Assembly: GCF_024741815.1 (NCBI RefSeq)
Contig: NZ_CP102951.1
Location: 4,354,001-4,418,000 of the forward strand
Reading direction: 5' to 3'
From: Pseudomonas sp. LS1212
Lineage (GTDB): Bacteria > Pseudomonadota > Gammaproteobacteria > Pseudomonadales > Pseudomonadaceae
DNA length: 64,000 nt
The translations under genes were made by a program, and so were the position numbers. The notes below the pieces were generated by a model. It was not told the origin of the DNA. It saw nothing but the letters and a program-made list of their open reading frames with translations, and ran no database searches. This document shows positions 55,056 to 63,500 of the stretch, one piece after another (position 1 is the stretch's first letter; the number at the start of each line of letters is the position of its first letter).

Positions 55056-55388
55056 TTAAATTTCTAGGCTCATGGCTGCCCCCAATTGATCGACCAAGAC
55101 TACGGCGCTTATCACTACGTCAAAGCATGCTTCCTGGGTCGCCAGAGTCTCTTTCATTGCCGCCATGAGGCTGGCCTGGGCTTCTTGGCGCTTAGCCCTC
55201 ACATCCGCACTTTGAAGGCTCATAGTCCCCGTAATGGCGCCGGTCATTCGCTCAATCCCCGCCCAGGTGTTAATAAAGACTGCAGAGAGCCTTTGACCCA
55301 CGTCAGCGGCAATGGCTGCCGCTGCTTCACTACGATCTACTGGACGGACTGAGTAGGAGAGCAAGAAGTGGTGATTCGTCGCCATCAT
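55056..55388 (-). CDS. Small reverse-strand protein, possible cargo of the element
   Basis: This hypothetical protein of about 110 residues is the only gene on the minus strand in the element. It is alanine-rich with long helices (SEAAAAIAADVGQRLSAVF, RAKRQEAQASLMAAMKETL). No domain is recognised. An ATG lies one codon after the first, with MATNHHFLLSYSVRP as the plausible beginning. It sits between the recombinase operon and the right-end GTATAC sites, where cargo is expected in this type of element. Confidence 0.55.
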   Translation of the reverse strand: MMATNHHFLLSYSVRPVDRSEAAAAIAADVGQRLSAVFINTWAGIERMTGAITGTMSLQSADVRAKRQEAQASLMAAMKETLATQEACFDVVISAVVLVDQLGAAMSLEI

Positions 55389-56065
55389 CGGATCACAAGG
55401 TGGTGGGGAGGTAGCGAGCTTACCGTAAAGCGACCGATGGTCACGATCCTAGGAGCCACGTTCATCACGCATAGAAACAATGGGCCATGCTGTATTGGTA
55501 GCTCAGAGCTCCTTAGGTGCGACGACACGACTTGAAATCAGAAAAATTTAGCCTCGAAATTTCGGCTGAAATGCGTATACTTTCGAGCCTTGAAAAGGGG
55601 CCTAACCCTTCAAAAGTATACGTTTTTTCTAGAGATTTTTGATCGTAAGACGCTGAAAGCCACATAGGTTAAGGGATTCATAAAATGTATATGGATCCTA
55701 CCTAGGCGTTCTGCCAATAACCGGCAGCGGCACCCCGCTCCCACTTAATGATTGAAACATTCTGGGAGCGGAAACTGTGGGAGCGGGCTTGCCCGCGATA
55801 AGGTCCGCAGGACCTTCACTGCACAGTTGCAACGGATGTACCAAGGACTGGAAACACCACAATTCCAGTCCCCTCTCCCCCCTTGGGGAGAGGGCTAGGG
55901 TGAGGGGTCGATCTCAAAATCACCCCATCCCCCCAGCACCAAAACAGAGGGACAATACCCTCCAGGATTCCCATGTTTTTTGCGTGCAGTACCGTAACGC
56001 AACCAACGCATTCCAAAGATCCAACCGGCCCCTGAACAAGGTGGCCCTCACGCAGGAGACAGATC
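55389..56065. other. Right end of the element and REP-rich spacer before nrdB
   Basis: No convincing gene. 55389-55621 is the right end of the element with two GTATAC sites and a run of T. From 55724 on there are REP-type words (CCGCTCCCA, GTGGGAGCGGGCTTGCCCGC at 55786 region) and the palindrome AAGGTCCGCAGGACCTT at 55800, also seen at 42121. The stretch ends with the nrdB ribosome site CAGGAG. Confidence 0.75.
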
Positions 56066-57313
56066 ATGCTGAGCTGGGACGAATTCGATAAAGAAGACGG
56101 CGAACAACCCGCCAAAGGCGCCAACGCCGGCCACGCCGCCGAAGCTGCCATGGACAAACTCGACGACGCCGGTGGCGAAGCCGCCCGCGCAGCCCGCGTC
56201 GTAACCGCGAGCGACTCGGCCGCCATCATCAAAGCCAAGGCCGCCCTGGACAAACTCGACATCGCCGAAGGCTTGGCCGAGCTCGAAGGCTCTTCCGCCC
56301 GCGTCGCGGTCGACGAAAAGCGCATGATCAACTGCCGCGCCGACCTGAACCAACTGGTCCCGTTCAAATATGACTGGGCCTGGCAGAAATACCTCGACGG
56401 CTGCGCCAACCACTGGATGCCGCAAGAAGTCAACATGACCGCCGACATCGCCCTCTGGAAAGACCCGGAAGGCCTGACCGACGACGAACGCCGCATCGTC
56501 ATGCGCAACCTGGGCTTCTTCTCCACCGCCGACTCCCTGGTAGCCAACAACCTGGCCCTGGCCGTGTACCGCCTGATCACCAACCCGGAGTGCCGCCAGT
56601 ACATCCTGCGCCAGGCCTTTGAAGAAGCGATCCACACCCACGCCTACCAGTACTGCATCGAATCGCTGGCCATGGATGAAGGCGAAATCTTCAACATGTA
56701 CCACGAGATCCCATCGGTCGCGAAAAAAGCCGCCTGGGGCCTCAAATACACCCGCGCCATCTCGGACCCGGAATTCAACACCGGCACCGTCGAGACCGAC
56801 AAAGAACTGCTGCGCAACCTGATCGCCTACTACTGCGTACTGGAAGGCATCTTCTTCTACTGCGGCTTCACCCAGATCCTCTCCATGGGCCGCCGCAACA
56901 AAATGACCGGCGTCGCAGAACAGTTCCAATACATCCTGCGCGACGAATCCATGCACCTGAACTTCGGCATCGACGTGATCAACCAGATCAAGATCGAAAA
57001 CCCGCACCTGTGGGATGCTGAGCTGAAGGAAGAAGCTTCGCAGATGATTCTGCAGGGGACTCAGCTGGAGATCGAATACGCGCGGGATACCATGCCTCGT
57101 GGGGTGTTGGGCATGAATGCGGCGATGATGGAGGACTATCTGAAGTTCATCGCGAATCGTCGGTTGTCGCAGATTGGGTTGAAAGAGGAATACCCGGGTA
57201 CCACGAATCCGTTCCCTTGGATGAGTGAGATCATGGACTTGAAGAAGGAGAAGAACTTCTTTGAGACGAGGGTTATTGAGTATCAGACTGGTGGGGCTTT
57301 GAGCTGGGATTGA
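56066..57313 (+). CDS. nrdB: Class Ia ribonucleotide reductase, beta subunit NrdB
   Basis: NrdB carries the diiron-tyrosyl radical cofactor that drives NrdA. It has 415 residues. The start ATG at 56066 follows CAGGAGACAGATC. The N-terminal ~85 residues are an alanine-rich extension typical of Pseudomonas NrdB. Iron ligands: DIALWK, FFSTADSLVANN-type EEAIHTHAYQYCIES, LIAYYCVLEGIFFYCGF and ILRDESMHLNFGIDV. The C-terminus ends VIEYQTGGALSWD, the usual NrdA-binding tail. The gene is whole, but the element between nrdA and nrdB probably forces it to use its own promoter. Confidence 0.97.
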   Translation: MLSWDEFDKEDGEQPAKGANAGHAAEAAMDKLDDAGGEAARAARVVTASDSAAIIKAKAALDKLDIAEGLAELEGSSARVAVDEKRMINCRADLNQLVPFKYDWAWQKYLDGCANHWMPQEVNMTADIALWKDPEGLTDDERRIVMRNLGFFSTADSLVANNLALAVYRLITNPECRQYILRQAFEEAIHTHAYQYCIESLAMDEGEIFNMYHEIPSVAKKAAWGLKYTRAISDPEFNTGTVETDKELLRNLIAYYCVLEGIFFYCGFTQILSMGRRNKMTGVAEQFQYILRDESMHLNFGIDVINQIKIENPHLWDAELKEEASQMILQGTQLEIEYARDTMPRGVLGMNAAMMEDYLKFIANRRLSQIGLKEEYPGTTNPFPWMSEIMDLKKEKNFFETRVIEYQTGGALSWD

Positions 57314-57391
57314 TTGATTCGACGTAGGTTTTCAGGATCATCTGAACTTTTTTCAGGATTTTATGAAACCATAAGGCCTCAAAGACAGTAA

Positions 57392-57427
57392 AGCCACCTC
57401 AGTGATAGAAGCTGAGGTGGCTTTTTT
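57392..57427 (+). terminator. Rho-independent terminator behind nrdB
   Basis: Stem AGCCACCTCAG with CTGAGGTGGCT, loop TGATAGAAG, followed by TTTTTT. It ends the nrdB transcript about 80 bases after the stop. Confidence 0.92.
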
Positions 57428-57499
57428 ACGTGATCTACACTCCCATCACTTTCAGCCCACCGATGCCTATCCTTATTTTTCAGCCAGGTCTGGACTTTT

Positions 57500-57707
57500 G
57501 TAAGCGTCTGCCAAAGTCACCTTGCGTAAACTAGGCTGGCACCCACTGATGCGGCAGTAGTTGCCCGATCTCACTTGCTCGCTGCGTCGGTAGCCGTATC
57601 AGCACATCTTTGAGATAGGCATACGGGTCGTGCCCGTTCATGCGTGCCGATTGGATCAAACTCATGATCGCCGCCGCCCGTTTTCCGCTGCGCAGCGATC
57701 CTGCGAG
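57500..57707 (-). mobile_element. 3' end of an IS66-family element with tnpC remnant
   Basis: The minus strand encodes AGSLRSGKRAAAIMSLIQS then NGHDPYAYLKDVLIRLPTQ and VPA stop at 57531. This is the conserved C-terminus of the IS66 transposase TnpC. GTAAGCGTCTGCCAAAGTCA at 57500 looks like the IS66 terminal inverted repeat. The rest of the transposase is missing because a group II intron was inserted at 57707 and later truncated. Confidence 0.88.
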
Positions 57708-57748
57708 TCGAGTCAGCCGAAGGGAATTTCACCCCTCGGCTGCTCACA

Positions 57749-57782
57749 GAACCGTACGTGACAGTCTCCCGTCATACGGCTC
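57749..57782 (-). ncRNA. Group II intron domain V
   Basis: A 34-nt hairpin on the minus strand, GAGCCGTATG...CGTACGGTTC. It has the catalytic AGC near the 5' side and the length and closing pattern of bacterial domain V. Domain VI follows with a CAGCCGAGGGG/CCCTTCGGCTG stem containing a bulged A. It is no longer functional because the intron is truncated. Confidence 0.85.
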
Positions 57783-58410
57783 TTGACCACACATTCGATG
57801 CACGTAGTAAATACCAATGCGCGAACAGCTCCGGATTCTCCCTTCGAACAAGACGCAGCCGATGCTCCGCTTGGCGTATAGAGATTCGGTACTTGCTCTT
57901 CATCCATTTGAGTAGGCGCGATTGCAACGCGCTCCACAATCGATAGCTGAAGTTTCTGTACCAGAATTTACCGTAGTATTCGATCCATCCTCGAATCACA
58001 GCATTGTACCTGCGAGAAAAATCCCTCAGGTCATCAGTCGTGGACGATGGACGCGCCAGTGTTTGATCGTGTCTACCATCCTGCGCATCGCCTTCATCGA
58101 CGCTCCGGGCATGCACTTACGAAAGAGTTCGCCCTTGGAGTTCCTCAGGGTTCGCACCTTGAAGTCATATCCGAGAAAGGTGAATCTCGTCGCGACATTG
58201 TGCCGCTCGAATGTGTCGATGTAGACAATCTTCGACTTTTCTTCATTGATGGTCAGGCCCACTTCACTCATCCGTCGCGTCAGGCTCTCCCTGATTCGAA
58301 CAGCCTCACTCATCCTTGTAAAGTGAATAACAATATCGTCGGCATACCGTTCAAACGGTACGCCGCGATGTGTCCTGTCCATCCAACGATCAAAGGCATA
58401 GGTGACTTCG
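57772..58410 (-). pseudogene. Group II intron reverse transcriptase/maturase fragment
   Basis: Two frames overlap. The first (58026-58410) holds the RT catalytic box PFERYADDIVIHFTRM and the following thumb region FTFLGYDFKVRTLRN. The second (57772-58116) holds the maturase X domain, NAVIRGWIEYYGKFWYR. A one-base shift near 58040 separates them (PRLMT in one frame, TTDDLRDFSRR in the other). The N-terminal RT blocks are gone. Not functional. Confidence 0.88.
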
Positions 58411-58610
58411 CCGGATGCCTACACTTCTGTGTCACAAGCAAGCTCCGTCAGGAAAGCGTGAGTTTGTGCAACGGACCTGCTCCGTTCAAACGGCATCGTC
58501 AATTAATCCTCCACGAGTGAGATCGTCAGACCAATACAAGGCAACTAGGTTCGGTTTCGCCAAATTTCGCTGGTCTAGTCCCAGACTATCTGTCAATAAC
58601 GGACGCTTGT

Positions 58611-59933
58611 TCAATCGTGACCGCCCAGCTTAGCTTTGATCAACTCAAGAATCCGAGCGCGCTTTTCAGCATCCACCATCAGACGCTGACGTGCAGCGGG
58701 CAAGGTGTGGCGCAGGAACGCCTTGCCTCTCTCCTTGATCTGCGCTGCGACGTCCGCATCGCCGAACAACAATGAATGGTATTCGAGCTTGCACACAAAC
58801 CGTTCGGTCTCCTTAGTATCGACATCGGTTTGCATGAGTTCCCTATCCAGCCGACTCCAGAATTCGTCAGTGTTCATCCAGTGGCCCAACGCTCTGCAAT
58901 CGGATGCGAGCCGACAATGGTGCTGTTCGATTTTCATAGTGAAGATCTTCTTGACCTTCTTTGCAGTAGGATTTCGAAGCACATCCAGGAGTCCGTTCAA
59001 AGGAAGTTCGCTGTGCTTTGCTACATCCAAAAGTAGATCAAGGTCGAGCATGAAGCTTACTGCGACTTCCCGATAGCTGGCGTAGAGCTCTCGACCGTGG
59101 GCGATGCGGTTGCGACGAATCGGCATGATGAAAAGCAGATATTCCATGCCGATTGCATTGGTGTGCTTCTGTATCGTCTGGAGCAGTTGATTGAGAGCTG
59201 CTCTTTCGTTCACTGATTCCTTCAGGCCAAGCGTCTGGCAAATATCGTGAAAGGTACCTTCGATGAACGGCGGTAGGATGAACGACAACGAAATGTAATC
59301 GCGTTGTTTGAAGCGCTCGATGATGTGCTCCGCAAGTGCGCCCTTGCTGGCAACATGAATGTCGCTACGACCCGCCTCCAAAAACCTTGGAATAATGAAC
59401 TCGTTGATGTACCACTCGGCGATCTCATAGTAATCATCAGACACCTCCCGGTCCTTGTAGTATTTCCGGATCTGATCAATGTTTTCGCGGTACACATGTA
59501 CAGGCAGTGACAGGAAGCGAAAATCGATTTCCTGTAGAAGATCGGGATCGAAGTTTAGGGTTCGACAGTTGCGGAAACGATAGCGATAGGTCAGGGCATC
59601 AAACAGGGTTGGGGGGGCAGAGCCAAAGAGCGAACCGGGGCCAAACATTCGCTTGCCCTGAGGTCCCAGGTGCAGCGCAAGAGAGTACGAAGCGTTTTCG
59701 AGTTGGACACGGATATACTCTTCAATTTCAACCGCCGCAGCTTCGTTCTTCTGAAGAAAATACTCTAGCGCCAGCTTTCGATATCGCTGTTCTTGAGTAC
59801 GACTTTCGTCATCGGTAACCGCCGGAGCGTCGAGTTCGGCCTTTATCCGGCCAATCTGCTCGTTGATAGAGCTACGATCCTTCTCAATTTCTACTAGCAG
59901 TTTTGCCTTTATTACGTTGGCTTCCTCGTGCAT
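58611..59933 (-). CDS. HEPN-motif protein, candidate defence component
   Basis: This 440-residue cytoplasmic protein has no recognised full-length family. The start is the ATG at 59933 with AAGGA nine bases upstream; the frame is open further to 60089 but those codons look random. A charged coiled-coil region (residues ~5-60: KDRSSINEQIGRIKAELDA) opens the protein. Around residue 245 lies IRRNRIAHGRELYASYREV. RNRIAH fits the R-X4-H catalytic motif of HEPN ribonucleases. An RNase that acts on infection is a plausible role but is inference. It lies 580 bases downstream of the large helicase on the same strand, separated by a MITE. Confidence 0.65.
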   Translation of the reverse strand: MHEEANVIKAKLLVEIEKDRSSINEQIGRIKAELDAPAVTDDESRTQEQRYRKLALEYFLQKNEAAAVEIEEYIRVQLENASYSLALHLGPQGKRMFGPGSLFGSAPPTLFDALTYRYRFRNCRTLNFDPDLLQEIDFRFLSLPVHVYRENIDQIRKYYKDREVSDDYYEIAEWYINEFIIPRFLEAGRSDIHVASKGALAEHIIERFKQRDYISLSFILPPFIEGTFHDICQTLGLKESVNERAALNQLLQTIQKHTNAIGMEYLLFIMPIRRNRIAHGRELYASYREVAVSFMLDLDLLLDVAKHSELPLNGLLDVLRNPTAKKVKKIFTMKIEQHHCRLASDCRALGHWMNTDEFWSRLDRELMQTDVDTKETERFVCKLEYHSLLFGDADVAAQIKERGKAFLRHTLPAARQRLMVDAEKRARILELIKAKLGGHD

Positions 59934-60189
59934 TTTTGAATGTCCTTGTGCAACGCATTCTGAACAGTCCGCCCCACCATTCATCAGGGCAGCCTTGGAG
60001 CCGGGTAGTATAGGGAAGTTCGAAACGCAGTCACCGTCGATCTCAGTGCTCGAGCAACGTCTTCTTGATGGGTTCGCTTCTGCGAGCAAAAGATACGCAC
60101 CTACCGCTGCCTGTCACACAGCGCAATATTTTGACTTCGGCCTGTGGCAGCTCCAAGCCGAAAGTAGACCTAAGTGAATATACTGGGTC

Positions 60190-60367
60190 GATGCTGTTGA
60201 AAAAGTCCGCTGCAATCGTAGCCGCGAAAAACGGTGCAACGGAGATTGAAATCTGCCGAGTTTTGAGCGGCTAACCGGCTCAGATTTTTCGTACCAGCGC
60301 GCAAATGATGTGCTGTCTAGCCCCAACCTCAGATTGCAGTGATTACTCCGACTTTTTCAACAGCATC
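60190..60367. mobile_element. 178-bp MITE with perfect inverted ends
   Basis: GATGCTGTTGAAAAAGTC (60190-60207) and GACTTTTTCAACAGCATC (60350-60367) are perfect inverted repeats, flanked on both sides by GGTC (60186-60189 and 60368-60371), a 4-bp target duplication. Nothing coding is inside. The end sequence CTGTTGAAAAAGTC is reminiscent of IS1182/IS5-type ends (from memory). The element lies between the HEPN gene and the helicase. Confidence 0.9.
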
Positions 60368-60513
60368 GGTCGTTATCTGCCTTCCGCTACAGCATTTTCG
60401 TTACAAGCAGTTGAGGACGTGGAGATAGGCAGTAACCCCGTCCAGTACATGTGCACCAGCACCCGAAGAGCGGTGGAGGCAGCCCTTACGGTGCTGGTGC
60501 AAGGGACGATTAG

Positions 60514-63500
60514 CTACAAGTCCTCAGGACCCAAATAGTTAATATTCAACTCCCCAACATCCTGGCCGACTTCGACCAAAAGCAACCCTTTATGCGCGAT
60601 ATTGATACGGGACTCAAATCGTCCAACCGGGCTACCGTCGCTACTCAGTACTTGAACCTGTCCATTCCACTTATGTAGCTGCACAGGCGTTCCAGGAGGT
60701 GGCGGAACTTCCCGCCAAGTCACTCCACCGCGATAGCTACGATTAGCCCAAACTTGACGCTCTTGGGGCTCGAAGCCCTCGGTGAACTCAACCCACAGCT
60801 GTCTTGTTTCAGGAGTTGGCCAATTCGGGAGGATGCTGAACTGAGCCAGTTCTACTGAGCGGAGCCATTGGCGAAGCCCCTCGCTGCTATCGAAGCTTGC
60901 ATTGGTGTCGGTAACTGCTTTGATTGCGGCCAACCGAGAGCTGAAGCCTGCTTGGATCAGCAGGGATGCGGCGCGGTTTAACGTACCGGTTTCAACGGCA
61001 GCGACTGCCAGGCTAAGCTCAAAATTATCCATTGCCAAAGCGTATACCGTATCGCCATTGGCCTGAGCCCTGACGCGAATTGCTTCCATGGCCCATGGCA
61101 GGCGATAAACGAGGCCGTTCTCAATAAACCGCATGGTTTCAGCAGCTTGTTCGGAGGTATCGCTGGTCAGAGCTTCTCCTAGGAGCCATTTACGTAGGAG
61201 ATCCCGCCAATTAGCTGGCAGTACATCAGGTTTGAAGGGATAGAAGGTGAAGACGTGTTCGGCTATGGCGGTGAGCGCTACAACCGCAGCAGCATCATCT
61301 CTTTGAAGTATTTCAGCGTTAGCTGTAACCAGCAGCGGATTGAGTATCTCTGCCCGAGCATCTAGAGTTTGTCCAGTAGTCAACCCAATGCCCGCTAGGA
61401 AGTAGCCCCGGCGCTGCGCGACGGTTGTTTGGCCCCAAATCAGCTCGGCCCGTGATTTGAGGCCAGCTTGCAAAGCTTGCTGCTCGTGCTCATTACGCCG
61501 TAGCAATCGACGCTGCCATAGTGATGATTGCAAAATATCGTCAAGCGCTGACTCGATATCATCGTCCTCAACTTCATTTTCCCCAAGTAAGCTCAGGACT
61601 GCTGTGTCGAGCGTGGCGATGTGCTGTTCCCACTCCGCCCGGGCGGCCTCAATTTCCTCGGGTTTTTCCTCATCTAGCACCGGAAAACTCCACGCCGTCG
61701 CGTTATTGGTGACGTATTCAACTAACTGGTTGAGGTCTCCGCCGGTACGCCTCCACATGCGGTTCAGCAGAGCAATCACGAGTTGGACCAGACCGCTCTC
61801 CATGTTACGTGCCCCTAGGTCGCTAATTAGCCCTTCCCAAGCGCGACGCCGCGTCGGTACCTTGTCAAATATGGGGAACAACACCACACCTTCAACATCG
61901 ACGTACGCCCGGCCTGCCCGCCCGATCACGTTCTTAAACTCGGAAATCTCAATTCGCTGACCAGCTCGGTATAGCGAATGCATGACTACCGCCGTTGCGG
62001 ACAGATTTAGCCCCTGAGCTAAGGTTGGTGACGAAATGGTTACTTTGAGGATTCCGTCGCGCAGCAGACGCTCAACTTCCTTCCGGTAGGCTGTGGGCAG
62101 CGCGCCATGGTGCAGCGCCACCCCTATTCGCAGGCATCTAAGAATGGCGCTGTCAGTCCCGAGCCACTCTTCGCCCAGCACAATGGCAGTGTTAAGTAGT
62201 GCCGGGTCGACCTCAAGCAGGGACCGAAGCGCTCCGCGTTCGTGGAGATCAACGACTACGTCAGCGTAGGGTTCCACACTGCTTCGTTGTGGGCAGAAGA
62301 TGAGCACGGTCTGACCATCATCAATCAGACGCCAAGCCGTGGCGAGACACAGTTCACGCTGATCGCAAGGAAAAACCTTCGTCCTTCGGCGTTTTGGCCG
62401 CACCCAAACGGGGGGAATGAGCCCGAGCAGATAACGCTGCACCCACGGACGTTCATCTCCAACTCGCAGGTTGAGACGGGCTGTAGAATGCGCGGAGCTC
62501 CAGATGACCTCGCCGAAGCGAAGACGGGTCGGCCGCCATTCGTTTTTGATCACTTCGCCTGGGTGATCCTTTCGCAGCCAATTGGCAAAGTCTTCCAGTT
62601 GGTCACCATCGGGAAGGATTGCCGATAGGCATACAATCCGTCTGTGTGCCGCGTCAGGACGGCGCAGCAATCGCTGGATCTGCACCTCATAACGTACTTC
62701 GCGTTCATTTAGACCGATCATGTGGCCTTCATCGAATACCAGCAGCCCCACATCGTCGAGGATGTCAGGGTCATTTCGCAGCGCGAAGTCGATTTTCTCT
62801 GGCGTTGCAACAATGATGTCGCGGCTGCGGATCGAATCTTCGTCAATGCCGCTGACCCCGATGCTTCCGTAGAGTGCCGAAATGGTTTTACCTAGAGGAC
62901 CGAACGTCCTCTGCAGGGTAGCCTCGGTCTGTGCTGACAGCGCGCGCAGAGGGGTGATAAAGGCCACGCGCTTGCCGCCCGCCAAGCATCGAAGAATGCA
63001 CAATTCGGCAATGCGCGTCTTGCCGGCGCTGGTCGGGAGCGACACCACCAGGTCATCGGCTTGGTCAGCGGCACGCTTAGCTGCTTCGATTTGTGAGGGC
63101 CAGAGATCGAACTCGGCACGAGGTCGCCGGAATAACACGGCGATGAACAGCCCGCGTAACTGGGCCCAGTCCATTGCTTCGCCACCGGCAGGCTGAGGCG
63201 GGACGTTAACGTGGAACGTGCTAGACCAAAGGTCGGTTACCAAGTGGCTCGCGATACGATACGCCCACCACTGGGGCAGCATGTTCAGCTCAGCAGAAAT
63301 TGCGAGTCCAGTCGCAAAGCGTTCCTGGGCTTGCTGGAGCAGTGCCTGTTCTCTCCGCTCGATTGCCGATATGAACAAGGCCATAGCAGCCATGAAGGTA
63401 TCCGTTAGCGCGGTGTCCAGCCCTGCGAGTAGGAAGTCATCGCTATCGCCGGGCAAATCGCCTGCCGCGGCGATTCTATCCAGGTTGGCCTGGATGCCTG

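Larger units (their letters stand above)
49650..55621 (+). mobile_element. Multi-recombinase transposon-like element between nrdA and nrdB
   Basis: A block of roughly 5.97 kb, more AT-rich than its surroundings, splits nrdA from nrdB. It carries three tyrosine recombinase genes in tandem, a coiled-coil partner and one small reverse-strand gene. GTATAC palindromes lie at its left end (49650, 49715, 49765) and right end (55575, 55616). The left ones at 49650 and 49765 share the word CGTATACATT. The layout recalls Tn554 (tnpA, tnpB, tnpC), recombinase-trio elements and the gamma-mobile-trio islands. Exact ends cannot be set without an empty-site sequence. Confidence 0.8.
57708..58410 (-). mobile_element. 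Truncated group II intron inserted in the IS66 transposase
   Basis: On the minus strand this is a remnant of a bacterial group II intron: the end of its reverse transcriptase gene followed by RNA domains V and VI. The 5' half and the first RT blocks are absent; similarity begins at YAFDRWMDRTHRG near 58400. The 3' splice junction with the IS66 exon is at about 57707, where transposase coding resumes in frame. Confidence 0.88.

Noticed and set aside
58411..58610. Possible coding between the intron remnant and the HEPN gene
   Set aside because: Only short open frames with no family-like sequence; it appears to be debris at a rearrangement border.
59934..60089. A longer N-terminus for the HEPN-motif protein
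   Set aside because: A good ribosome site precedes the ATG at 59933, and the extra codons look unlike the rest of the protein.
60305..60538. A 77-codon plus-strand frame across the MITE end
   Set aside because: It starts within the MITE, crosses its inverted end and has no ribosome site or recognisable product.
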